Source: Microbacterium sp. KUDC0406 (GTDB taxonomy: Bacteria > Actinomycetota > Actinomycetes > Actinomycetales > Microbacteriaceae). Taken from it: a stretch of 64,000 bases of DNA. Location of the stretch: the NCBI RefSeq assembly GCF_021582875.1, contig NZ_CP091138.1, positions 2,480,001-2,544,000 on the forward strand. Reading direction: 5' to 3'. Below, one piece after another: positions 53,352 to 61,969 of this stretch. The number at the start of each line of letters is the position of its first letter. The first letter of the stretch is position 1. The notes under the pieces were generated by a model. That model made no database searches. It had not been told where the DNA came from and saw only the letters and a list, made by a program, of their open reading frames with translations. The translations under genes were made by a program, and so were the position numbers.

Positions 53352-54283
53352 TCGGGGTCGTCCTCGTAGTGCACGAACTTCTTCTGCGCGCCGAACTGGA
53401 TCGCGGTGATGATCAGGGTCAGGATCAGCAGGATGATGGATGCCGCGCTCGACGGCCCGAACTCGAAGCGCCCGAAGCCCAGATCGTAGATGTGGTACAC
53501 GATCGTGCGGGTGGCGTTGTCGGGGCCGCCGCCGGAGACCAGCACGTAGACGATGTCGAACGTCTGCAGCGACGAGATGAACGCGATCACCGACGAGAAG
53601 AACATGATCGGCGAGAGCAGCGGCAGACGGATGCTCCAGAACAGCCGCCAGGCACCCGATCCGTCGATGCGCGCCGCCTCGATGACCGAGGGCGAGATGT
53701 TCTGCAGCCCCGCCAGGAAGATGATCACGTTCAGCCCCAGCGACGACCAGATCGCGACGATGCACACCGCGATCAGGGCGAGCTTGGGGTCTTCCAGCCA
53801 GGCCGGCGGCGCGATGCCGAACACCTTCGCAATGAACGCCGACATCACGCCGTCGGAACGGAACATCTGCTGCCAGATCATCGCGATGGCGACCGTGGAG
53901 GTCATCACCGGGGCGAAGAACAGCATCAGATAGAGGGTGCGGGTCTTCAGCTTCTCCAGCGCGACCGCGACGATCACCGCGAGACCGAGGCCGATCGGCA
54001 CGGTGACGGCCGCGATGATCAGGGTGTTCAGGATCGAGCGCCAGAGCAGCTCGTCCTGGAACTGCGAGGTGAAGTTCTCGAATCCGACCCATTCCAGGTC
54101 GCTCAACCCGTCCCACTTCGAGAACGCGAGCACGAGGCTCGCCGCGAACGGGACGACCACGAACAGGAACATGCCGATCAGCTGAGGACCGACGAAGACG
54201 TACCCCCATCGTCGGTCGCGGCGGCGCCAGGCCGCCTCCTTGCGCGCCACAGGGGCGGATGCCGCAGGCGTGGCCTGCGGCAT
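53348..54283 (-). CDS. Sugar ABC transporter permease, MalF-type
   Basis: This 311-residue protein has six helices: WGYVFVGPQLIGMFLFVVVP first, then the EAA loop VIEAARIDGSGAWRLFWSIR and SGGGPDNATRTIVYHIYDLG before the last helix. It is the first permease of the second importer. It begins 27 bp after the binding-protein gene. Confidence 0.93.
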   Translation of the reverse strand: MPQATPAASAPVARKEAAWRRRDRRWGYVFVGPQLIGMFLFVVVPFAASLVLAFSKWDGLSDLEWVGFENFTSQFQDELLWRSILNTLIIAAVTVPIGLGLAVIVAVALEKLKTRTLYLMLFFAPVMTSTVAIAMIWQQMFRSDGVMSAFIAKVFGIAPPAWLEDPKLALIAVCIVAIWSSLGLNVIIFLAGLQNISPSVIEAARIDGSGAWRLFWSIRLPLLSPIMFFSSVIAFISSLQTFDIVYVLVSGGGPDNATRTIVYHIYDLGFGRFEFGPSSAASIILLILTLIITAIQFGAQKKFVHYEDDPE

Positions 54284-54310
54284 CCCCCGTCGGTCAGAAC
54301 AGCGGACATG

Positions 54311-55633
54311 TCACTTGGCCGAACGCTTCTTCACCAGGTCGGCAGCCTTGTCCAGCGCCGTCTGCGCGTCTTCCTTGCCCTCGTAGAGCTTCTGGAACTC
54401 CTCGGCGATCGCCACCGGCAGGCCGGGGATGCGGGCCTCGGCCGGGTAGTCCTCGAAGCCGATGTCGCGCATGTCGAGGAAGGTCTGGGCGTGCGCCGGA
54501 TAGTCGTCCTCGAGCACGACGTCGTCGGCGCCCTTGATCGACGGCACGGCGTTGCCGCCGCCCTGCAGGCGGAAGGTCTGCCCCTCGGCACTCAGGAACT
54601 CGGTCCAGAACGTGAACGCGGCATCCTTGACCTTGGTCTTGCCGTTGATCGCGAGGAAGCTCGTCGCGACGCCGGTGGGCGCGGGCTCGCCGTCGGGGGT
54701 GGGCCAGCGCACGATGTCGTACGAGTCGTTCTTCACGTCGGCGCCCTCGAGCGATCCGATCGTGTAGCGGCCCTGCACGAAGAAGCCCGCCTTGTGGGTG
54801 ACGAACTGGCTGTCCGCGCCGGCCGTCTCCGGCATGGTGTCGGCGACGACGAACGTCTTGCTCTGGAACAGGTCGCCCAGCTGCGCCATCAGGTCGACGG
54901 TCTGGTCGTCCTTGTTCGCTGTGAACTCGCCGGCCTCGTTGTAGGGCTCCTCCGCACCCTGCGACGACAGCCAGCTCCAGTGCGTCGCCCAGTAGTTCCA
55001 GAACATCGAGCCGATGAGCCCCTTGTCGTGGAGCTTCTGGTTCATCTCGAGGTACTTGTCTGTGGTCCACTCGCCGTTCTCGGCCAGGGTCGCCGGGTCG
55101 TCGGTCACGCCGGCGGCCTTGAGAGCCTCCTTGTCGTACCAGAGCACGTCCGGGTTGGAGTCGTTCGGGGCGGCGTAGTACTCGCCGTCCTTCTCGGCGG
55201 CGCCGAACAGGCCGGGGAAGAAGTCATCTGGCTTGGTCTCGCTGGCGTCCGACTCCATGAGCTTCTTCAGCGGCATGAGGCGCTTCGAGTCGACGAACTG
55301 CCCGACCATGTCGTCGCCGACGTAGAAGACGTCGGGTGCGGTGTTGCTGGTGAGCTGGGCGAGCAGCTTGGAGTGGTAGTCGCCGTAGCCCGCAACGGGC
55401 TGCAGCTTGACGGTGATGTCGGGGTGCCGCTTCATGAACTCCTTGTTGAAGTCCTTGTAGCGGCTGAGCTCGTCCGCCGAGCCCCAGGTCGACCAGACGA
55501 CGGTCGCCTTGCCGTTCGCGTCGACGCTGCCGCCGCCGGAGTTGCCGCCGCTGCAGGCGGCCAGACCCGCGCCGAGCGCGAGGATCGCGCCGAGGGCGAG
55601 GGACTTTCTGATCGTTGCACGTGAGATTGCCAA
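54311..55633 (-). CDS. Sugar ABC transporter substrate-binding lipoprotein
   Basis: This 440-residue lipoprotein has a signal SLALGAILALGAGLAAC with the lipid-anchored Cys near residue 27. A family 1 binding domain follows: TVVWSTWGSADELSRYKDFN, DVFYVGDDMVGQFVDSKRLM, APNDSNPDVLWYDKEAL and GRYTIGSLEGADVKNDSYDI. I chose TTG 55633 because AAAGAGGTAGAG lies correctly upstream. The longer frame to ATG 55693 would start only 8 nt from the operator at 55701-55710 and adds no useful residues. The sugar is unknown, but a GH63-type enzyme closes the operon. Confidence 0.9.
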   Translation of the reverse strand: MAISRATIRKSLALGAILALGAGLAACSGGNSGGGSVDANGKATVVWSTWGSADELSRYKDFNKEFMKRHPDITVKLQPVAGYGDYHSKLLAQLTSNTAPDVFYVGDDMVGQFVDSKRLMPLKKLMESDASETKPDDFFPGLFGAAEKDGEYYAAPNDSNPDVLWYDKEALKAAGVTDDPATLAENGEWTTDKYLEMNQKLHDKGLIGSMFWNYWATHWSWLSSQGAEEPYNEAGEFTANKDDQTVDLMAQLGDLFQSKTFVVADTMPETAGADSQFVTHKAGFFVQGRYTIGSLEGADVKNDSYDIVRWPTPDGEPAPTGVATSFLAINGKTKVKDAAFTFWTEFLSAEGQTFRLQGGGNAVPSIKGADDVVLEDDYPAHAQTFLDMRDIGFEDYPAEARIPGLPVAIAEEFQKLYEGKEDAQTALDKAADLVKKRSAK

Positions 55634-55700
55634 CGCTCTACCTCTTTCGTCCTTGGAAGGGTTCCGGTCGGGTGCCCGGGGTTGTGACTGCATCCGTATT

Positions 55701-55710
55701 CTGTATACAA
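55701..55710. promoter_or_regulatory. GntR operator 3 (second ABC importer)
   Basis: ATT followed by CTGTATACAA, containing the palindrome TGTATACA, lies 68 bp before the chosen start of the binding-protein gene. It is also close to the divergent dehydrogenase promoter. Confidence 0.65.
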
Positions 55711-55751
55711 AACGCAGTTATTGTCAAGGGTCGCGGACTAATCTCGGGTGC

Positions 55752-56662
55752 ATGACCCTTGTCGTGACCGTGCCCACCGCCCGCCTCGCCACGAACATCG
55801 GCAGCCTGCCCGATGGGGTCGAACTGCACGTCTGGGACTTCACGACACCTCCGCCGGCATCCCGCCTCGACATCGTGGTGCCGCCCTACATGGGCGCGAC
55901 CGGGTCGCTGTCGGCGCTGCAGGGACTGGATGTCGGACTCGTGCAGAGCCAGTCGATCGGCTACGACGGCGTCGCCGAGCGACTGCCGGACGGGATGCCG
56001 TTCGCGAATGCCGCCTCGGTGCACGAGACCTCGACCGCCGAGCTCGCAGTCACCCTGATGCTCGTCGCCCAGCGGCAGTTCCCCCGCTTCGTGCGCGCGC
56101 AGGACCGCGGCGAGTGGTCGCCGGTCTTCGCCGAGAGCCTCGCCGACCGTCGCGTGCTGCTGGTCGGGTTCGGCGGCGTGGGCACCGGAATCGCGAGACG
56201 ACTGGCGCCGTTCGAGGTGGAGATGACCGCCGTCGCGCGCAGCGCGCGCGTGGAGCAGGTGGACGGCGTCGGCGAGATCGTCGTGCACGGCATCGAGGAG
56301 CTGTCCGCCCTGCTGCCAGAGGCCGAGATCGTCGTGCTCTCACTGCCCGGCGGTGACGCGACCAACCACCTGTTCGACTCCGGCGTGCTGGGCCGGATGG
56401 CCGACGGCGCCCTGCTGGTGAACGTCGGCCGCGGCCGCTGATCGACCCGGACGCCCTGCTCGCCGAGCTGCAGAGCGGTCGGCTGCGCGCCGCCCTCGAC
56501 GTCTTCGAGCCGGAGCCGCTGCCCACCGGGCATCCGCTCTGGTCGGCGCCTGGTCTGGTCGTCAGCCCGCACGTCGGCGGCGCGTCGACGGCGATGAATC
56601 CGCGCATGGCGCGCCTGGTGCGCACGCAGATCGAGCGGATGCTGGCCGGCGAGCCCCTCTGA
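55752..56662 (+). CDS. D-isomer-specific 2-hydroxyacid dehydrogenase (frameshifted)
   Basis: This NAD-dependent oxidoreductase has the Rossmann motif RRVLLVGFGGVGTGIARRLA, ASVHETSTAELAVTLMLVAQ before it, and LVNVGRG, VFEPEPLPTGHPLW and the active His in VVSPHVGGAS after it. A false stop arises because one C is missing near 56435: VGRGPLIDPDALLAELQSG is restored by adding it. The full chain is 303 residues. TAATCT lies 7 nt before ATG 55752. The substrate is unknown. Divergence from the ABC operon over a GntR site suggests a linked role. Confidence 0.85.
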
Positions 56663-56737
56663 ACGTGGTGATCGCCGGCGCCTGAGCGGTGCCGGGCCGG
56701 CGGCAGTTCGCCACAGTCATCGGCCGACTCACACGCC

Positions 56738-56840
56738 CAGGTCGCACTTCGTCACGCTCTCCCGCCCGCATTCCGGGACGAACTGCGACCTGAGCAGCGA
56801 CCTCCCCGCCCCACACCGTGACCAACTGCGACCTGAGCAC
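56738..56840. repeat. Family E palindrome with an extra half-site
   Basis: CAGGTCGCACTTCGTC pairs with GACGAACTGCGACCTG (56738-56792). A third copy, AACTGCGACCTGAGCAC, follows at 56824-56840. It lies between the dehydrogenase and RNase H genes. Confidence 0.8.
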
Positions 56841-56884
56841 AGGTGGGCACGCGGGCCGGCGCGGAACGGGTCGCCGCCCGCCAT

Positions 56885-56890
56885 TACGGT
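56885..56890 (+). promoter_or_regulatory. -10 hexamer of the RNase H gene (leaderless)
   Basis: TACGGT lies 6 nt before ATG 56897. Confidence 0.55.
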
Positions 56891-56896
56891 TGAAGG

Positions 56897-57724
56897 ATGA
56901 CGATCACCGCCGCCGCAGACGGCTCCGCCCTGGGCAACCCCGGCCCGAACGGCTGGGCCTGGTACATCGACGACGCGAACTGGGCGGCCGGCGGCTCTCC
57001 GCACGGCACCAACAATCAGGGCGAGCTGCAGGCGGTGCTCGAGCTGCTGCGCGCGACCGCCGGCACGGACGAAGACCTGCGCATCCTCTGCGACAGCAAG
57101 TACGTCATCGACTCGATCACCAAGTGGATGCCGGGCTGGAAGCGCCGCGGATGGCGCAAAGCCGACGGCGGCGCGGTGCTCAATCGCGACCTCATGGAGG
57201 CCCTCGACGAGGAGATGGCGGGGCGTGACGTGCGCTTCGAATGGGTCAAGGGGCACGCCGGCCACGATCTGAACGAGGCCGCCGACGAGCGCGCGAACGC
57301 CGCGGCCAAGGCGTATCAGCAGAAGCAGGAGCCGCGCCGCGGACCCGGCTTCACGATGGCGACCGGCGCCGGAGCGGCGGCAGCCGCGTCCGCCCCCGTC
57401 GCGGCTCCCGCGTCCGCGCGGACCCCGGAACGCGACGCCGCCGTCCGGTCCCGCGGGACCTCCGCGTCCGGCGCATCCGATTCCCGCGGGCCGGCCGGAT
57501 CTGGCACATCCGCCACCTCACGCGCAGCCGCCGCCACCGCTCCCGCCGTCGCGCCGCAGCTCTGGGCCGAGGCATCCGATCTGCTCGAGGCGCTCGACCT
57601 CGGCCCCGCGGCCTCGCCCATCGAGCTGCGTGTGACCCTCTCGGCGGAGGAGCACGCGCGTCTGCGCGACCGTGCCGATGCGCAGGGCGTGTCGCTCGAG
57701 GAGGCCCTGCGCCGCCTGATCTGA
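56897..57724 (+). CDS. rnhA: Ribonuclease HI with C-terminal RHH-like domain
   Basis: Residues 1-140 are RNase HI, which cuts RNA in RNA-DNA hybrids. The active-site acids are seen in ADGSALGNPGPNGWAW, NNQGELQAVLELL, ILCDSKYVIDSI and EAADERANAAA, and the basic handle has GWKRRGWRK. A 75-residue Ala/Pro/Ser-rich linker follows. The final about 50 residues, ending ELRVTLSAEEHARLRDRADA and QGVSLEEALRRLI, look like a ribbon-helix-helix fold. The C-terminal domain is inferred from pattern. The start is ATG 56897. Confidence 0.93.
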   Translation: MTITAAADGSALGNPGPNGWAWYIDDANWAAGGSPHGTNNQGELQAVLELLRATAGTDEDLRILCDSKYVIDSITKWMPGWKRRGWRKADGGAVLNRDLMEALDEEMAGRDVRFEWVKGHAGHDLNEAADERANAAAKAYQQKQEPRRGPGFTMATGAGAAAAASAPVAAPASARTPERDAAVRSRGTSASGASDSRGPAGSGTSATSRAAAATAPAVAPQLWAEASDLLEALDLGPAASPIELRVTLSAEEHARLRDRADAQGVSLEEALRRLI

Positions 57725-57777
57725 TCGAGTGGCCGCGCGGCGGCAGCCGAATCGATTCGAACCCAGCCCTGGCGCGA

Positions 57778-57793
57778 CTGTAAGCGTTTGCAG
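57778..57793. promoter_or_regulatory. LacI-family operator of the GH13 gene
   Basis: CTGTAAGCGTTTGCAG is a near-perfect 16-bp palindrome with central CG. It abuts the -10 hexamer TACCCT at 57794-57799. Confidence 0.75.
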
Positions 57794-57799
57794 TACCCT
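57794..57799 (+). promoter_or_regulatory. -10 hexamer of the GH13 gene (leaderless)
   Basis: TACCCT lies 7 nt before ATG 57807, directly after the LacI operator. Repressor binding would cover the spacer of the promoter. Confidence 0.6.
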
Positions 57800-57806
57800 G
57801 GTGCTC

Positions 57807-59464
57807 ATGACCCTCGAGCAGATCGCCGCCCCCGGTTCCGAATGGTGGCGCAGCGCCGTCATCTACCAGATCTACCCCCGCTCCTTCGCGGACGCGTCCG
57901 GTGACGGCATCGGCGACCTGCCCGGCATCACCAGCCGGCTCGACGCGCTCGAGCAGCTCGGCGTCGACGCCATCTGGCTGAGCCCGTTCATGACGAGCCC
58001 GCAGCGCGACGCCGGGTACGACGTGGCCGACTACCGCGACGTCGACCCGCTCTTCGGCACGCTCGCCGACTTCGACGAGATGCTCGCGCAGGCGCATGCC
58101 CGTGGCATCCGGGTCATCGTCGACCTCGTGCCGAACCACTCGTCCGACCAGCACGTCTGGTTCCAGGAGGCGCTGAGGGCCGCTCCGGGCAGCCCCGAGC
58201 GCGCGCGCTACGTCTTCCGCGACGGGCGCGGCCCCGGCGGCGACGAACCGCCGAACAACTGGGAGTCCGTGTTCGGCGGGGGCATGTGGGAGCGCGTCAC
58301 CGAGGCCGACGGCACCCCCGGCCAGTGGTACCTGCACATCTTCGACGCCACGCAGCCCGACTTCGACTGGACCAACGAGGAGGTGCGGGAGGAGTTCCGC
58401 AGCATCCTGCGCTTCTGGCTGGACCGCGGCGTCGACGGCTTCCGCGTCGACGTGGCGCACGGCATGATCAAGGAGGCCGGTCTTCCCGACTACGCCCCGT
58501 GGCCGACGCCGACTCGATGGGCGGCGGCGAGGAGAACGTGCCGTACTGGGGGCAGAACGGCGTGCACGACATCTACCGCGACTGGCACAAGGTCATGGCC
58601 GAGTACGACGGTGACCGGGCCCTGTGCGGCGAGGCATGGCTGCCCACGCTCAAGCAGACCTCGCTCTGGGTGCGCCCCGACGAGATGCACCAGACCTTCA
58701 ACTTCCCGTACCTGATGACGCCGTGGGATGCTGCGGCGCTGCGCGCCGTCATCCGCGAGTCGCTCGACGAGTTCGGCGGCGTCGGCGCGCCGAGCACCTG
58801 GGTTCTCTCGAACCACGACGTGGTGCGGCACGCCTCGCGCCTCGCGCTGACGGCGGACAACCCGCAGGGCGAGGGCATCGGGCCGAAGTCGGCGGGCAAG
58901 CCCGATCCGGTCGTCGGCCTGTCGCGCGGCCGCGCGGCGACCGCGCTCATGCTGTCGCTGCCCGGCTCGGCCTACCTGTACCAGGGCGAGGAGCTCGGCC
59001 TGCCCGAGGCGATGGAGATCCCCGACGAGTTCCGGCAGGACCCCACCTGGTTCCGCACGCACGGCGAGCGCTACGGCCGCGACGGATGCCGCGTTCCGCT
59101 GCCGTGGACGGCGGATGCACCGGCCTACGGCTTCAACGACACCGGAGACTCCTGGCTGCCGCAGCCCGACGAGTGGGCGCGCTTCGCGCGCGACGCCGAG
59201 GAGGGCGACGCCGGCTCGACCCTCAACCTCTACAAGCGCCTCATCGAGCTGCGCCGCGAGCACACCCTCGGGTGGGGCTCGCTGGTCTGGGAGGATGCGG
59301 GCGCGAACACCGTGGCGTTCCGCCGAGGCGGCATCCACGTCGTGGCCAACATGGGCACGGTACCGGTGGAGCTCGGCGACGACGTGACCTTCCTGGTGCA
59401 GAGCGAGCCGTTCGCCGGAACCGCCCTGCCCCCGAACACGACCGCCTGGTTCACGAGGGCCTGA
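57807..59464 (+). CDS. GH13 alpha-glucosidase (frameshifted)
   Basis: This cytoplasmic alpha-glucosidase (maltose, isomaltose or sucrose-type substrates) has the four GH13 regions: DLVPNHSSDQHVW, GFRVDVAHGMIKEAG (nucleophile Asp), CGEAWLP (acid/base Glu) and STWVLSNHDVVRHASRL (stabiliser Asp). The start region is WWRSAVIYQIYPRSFADASG. The frame breaks at a CCCC run (58495-58498). One added base joins LPDYAP to VADADSMGGGEENVPYWGQN and gives 552 residues. The LacI-type palindrome in its promoter and the LacI gene downstream indicate sugar-induced expression. Confidence 0.9.
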
Positions 59465-59472
59465 CCCCGTCT

Positions 59473-59539
59473 CGAGACTGCAGGCCCGCGCCGAGCCGGG
59501 GCGGCAACGCCACAGTCTCGGCGCGGGCTTGCAGTCTCG
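59473..59539. repeat. Family C 67-bp palindrome, copy 1
   Basis: CGAGACTGCAGGCCCGCGCC pairs with GGCGCGGGCTTGCAGTCTCG. It lies between the GH13 and LacI genes. Copy 2, also 67 bp, is inside the GH3 gene at 63065-63131. Confidence 0.9.
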
Positions 59540-59564
59540 CAAAGCTCAGGAAGGAACGACGACG

Positions 59565-60593
59565 ATGACGAGTATCGACGAGGTCGCCAAGCTGGCGGGC
59601 GTCTCCACGGCGACCGTGTCGCGCGCGCTCAGCGGACGCGGCCACGTGTCGGCCGCGGCGCGCGAGCGCGTGCAGGAGGCCGCCGAGCAGCTCGGCTACG
59701 TCGTCTCGTCGCGCGCCTCGAGCCTGGCATCCGGACGCACGCGCAACATCGGCGTGATCGTGCCGTACCTCGACCGCTGGTTCTTCGCGACCGTGCTGTC
59801 CGGAGTCTCGTCAGCGCTGATGAAGCAGGGGTACGACATCACGCTGTACAACATCACGGCGGATGCCGCGGTGCGGCGCGAGGTGTTCCACACGGCGCTG
59901 CGGCGCCAGCGGGTCGATGCGGTGATCGCTGTGTCGATCGAGCTCGACGACGACGAGTCGGCGCAGCTGCTCGCGCTCGGCCTTCCGGTGATCGCGATCG
60001 GCGGTCCGAACCCGCAGCTGAACACGCTCACCGTCGATGACACGGCGATGGCGCGGCTCGCGACCGAGCACCTGCTGGGCCTCGGGCACCGCGACATCGC
60101 GCACATCGGGGCGAACCCGGAGTTCGACCTCGACTTCCACGTGCCCAGCCAGCGCCGGCTCGGATTCGAGCAGGCGCTGGAGGATGCCGGGGTGCCGGTC
60201 AACCACGCGTTCCTCGAACCCGCGGACTTCACCGTCGACGGCGGCTTCCGTGCTGCGAAACAGCTGCTCGGGCGGCCCGGTCCCCGACCCACCGCGATCT
60301 TCGCGGCATCCGACGAGATGGCGATCGGCGCCATCCTGGCCGCGCGCGACCTGGGCTTCCGCGTGCCGGAGGACCTCTCGGTGATCGGCATCGACGGGCA
60401 CGAGCTGGGCGAGTTCTTCCAGCTCACCACGGTCGACCAGTTCCCGCTGGGCCAGGGCGAGCGGGCTGCGACCGCCGTGCTGGCCCGACTCGAGGACGAC
60501 GCCGCGCCCGCGCCGCAGACCGCGCTGCCCTTCGAGCTCATCGTGCGCGGCACGACGGCTCTGCAGCATCCGCGCACCTCGTCCCGGCGCTGA
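59565..60593 (+). CDS. LacI-family regulator of the alpha-glucosidase gene
   Basis: This 342-residue protein has the LacI headpiece (SIDEVAKLAGVSTATVSRAL, then VQEAAEQLGYVVSSRASSLA) and a sugar-binding domain (NIGVIVPYLDRWFFATVLSG, then PTAIFAASDEMAIGAILAAR). CAGGAAGGAA precedes ATG 59565. It follows the GH13 gene by 100 bp, and its likely site is the palindrome at 57778-57793. The inducer is presumably an alpha-glucoside. Confidence 0.93.
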   Translation: MTSIDEVAKLAGVSTATVSRALSGRGHVSAAARERVQEAAEQLGYVVSSRASSLASGRTRNIGVIVPYLDRWFFATVLSGVSSALMKQGYDITLYNITADAAVRREVFHTALRRQRVDAVIAVSIELDDDESAQLLALGLPVIAIGGPNPQLNTLTVDDTAMARLATEHLLGLGHRDIAHIGANPEFDLDFHVPSQRRLGFEQALEDAGVPVNHAFLEPADFTVDGGFRAAKQLLGRPGPRPTAIFAASDEMAIGAILAARDLGFRVPEDLSVIGIDGHELGEFFQLTTVDQFPLGQGERAATAVLARLEDDAAPAPQTALPFELIVRGTTALQHPRTSSRR

Positions 60594-60620
60594 GCCGCCG
60601 CGACCAGAGGGACACCGCCC

Positions 60621-61820
60621 TCAGAGCACCGGGCGCTTGTCGCCGCGGCGCATCAGGATCAGGTGCACGGTGAGCGACATCGTCAGGAACACGGATGCCA
60701 GCGGGATGAGCATGTCCGCCGGCAGGCCCGCGGCGAGCGCCGCGCCGCCGGTCGCGCTGCCGATCGCCGAGCCGAGCATCATGGCGCTGGTGTTCAGCGC
60801 GACCACCAGGGCGACCGAGTCCGGCGCCAGCATCGCGAGTCGCGACTGCAGCGAGACACCCGATCCTCCGTTGAACGTGGCGGTGCCGAAGAACCAGACC
60901 AGGATCGAGACGACACCCCAGACGCCGGTCAGAGCGAGGCCCGCGGTGCCGAGGAGCATGAACCCGATCAGCGCGATGATGATGATCGTGATGACGGGGT
61001 CGGGGCCGTGGCGGTCGATCGACCGGCCCGCGATCATGTTGCCGAAGAAGCTGAACACTCCGTAGCCGAACAGCACGCCGACCATCGCCAGGCCCAGCCC
61101 CGTGCGCGGGCCGATGATCAGCGCAGCGTAGGTGAAGCACAGGTAGCTGGCTGCCATCAGTCCGGTCGGCACCAGCAGCGCAGTCAGGATCGGTCCGCGG
61201 GTGAGCGGCTGCAGCGTCTCGCGCAGCGGCAGCGAGGGCAGATGCAGTTTGGGAACGAAGGCGAGGATGCCGATCAGCGCGACCGTGCCGATGCCGGCGA
61301 CGATGAACAGCGGGATGCGCCAGTTCGCCTCACCGAGGAGCAGCCCGACGGGCACGCCGAGGGCGGTGGCGGCGAGGAAGCCGCCCATCACGATCGACAG
61401 CGCCCACCCGCGGCGCTCCGGCGGAGCGATCGCGATGACGTAGGCGGCGACGACCGCGCTCAGCAGCGCCCCGCCGATCGACGAGATCATCCGGCCGGCC
61501 ATCGCCCAGGCGAAGTCGGGCGCGATGCCGACGATCACGTTGCCGACCACGAACACGGCGAGCGAGATCGCGATGGTGCCCCTGCGCTCGAACCGGCCGG
61601 TGAGGGCGCCGAGCACGGGGCCGGCAATGGCGCTGGTGAATGCGAACACGCTCATCAGCTGTCCCGCGGCGGCCTCGGAGACGCGCAGATCGCCGGCGAT
61701 CTGCGGCAGCAGACCGGTCAGGACGTAGCCATCGATCCCCATCGAGAAGTTGGCGAGGAACAGCCAGAGCAGAGCGCCGAGGCCTGCGGCGCGCCCGGCG
61801 TCGCGAGTTAGTGAGTGCAC
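60621..61820 (-). CDS. MFS transporter, DHA1/AraJ-like
   Basis: This 399-residue membrane protein has 12 helices: LLWLFLANFSMGIDGYVLTG first, then LLPQIAGDLRVSEAAAGQLM, GPVLGALTGRFERRGTIAIS (motif A) and APPERRGWALSIVMGGFLAA. These are features of sugar-efflux and drug transporters of the DHA1 group. GTG 61820 is the most upstream start that agrees with the first helix, but the upstream sequence is weak, so the true start may be a little downstream. The substrate is unknown. It converges on the LacI gene. Confidence 0.88.
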   Translation of the reverse strand: MHSLTRDAGRAAGLGALLWLFLANFSMGIDGYVLTGLLPQIAGDLRVSEAAAGQLMSVFAFTSAIAGPVLGALTGRFERRGTIAISLAVFVVGNVIVGIAPDFAWAMAGRMISSIGGALLSAVVAAYVIAIAPPERRGWALSIVMGGFLAATALGVPVGLLLGEANWRIPLFIVAGIGTVALIGILAFVPKLHLPSLPLRETLQPLTRGPILTALLVPTGLMAASYLCFTYAALIIGPRTGLGLAMVGVLFGYGVFSFFGNMIAGRSIDRHGPDPVITIIIIALIGFMLLGTAGLALTGVWGVVSILVWFFGTATFNGGSGVSLQSRLAMLAPDSVALVVALNTSAMMLGSAIGSATGGAALAAGLPADMLIPLASVFLTMSLTVHLILMRRGDKRPVL

Positions 61821-61897
61821 CGAACTATCAAACCAGCATCCTCCGACGTCGGCGCTTGCGCTGGTGGCTTCGTCCGCGGAAGGGCGTGCCCACCACC

Positions 61898-61958
61898 GCT
61901 CCGGTCTCACTCGATGCGGGTGCGGGACCGAAACACCCGCAACCGTTGGGACCGGAGC
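61898..61958. repeat. Family D 61-bp palindrome, copy 2
   Basis: GCTCCGGTC with GCGGGTG pairs with CACCCGC and GACCGGAGC, the same length and arms as 39874-39934. It lies just beyond the GH3 stop. Confidence 0.88.
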
Positions 61959-61969
61959 AAGGAGGGGAG

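Noticed and set aside
57750..57775. tRNA T-arm-like GATTCGAACCC
   Set aside because: The flanking bases do not form the T-stem, and no anticodon or acceptor arms can be built around it on either strand.
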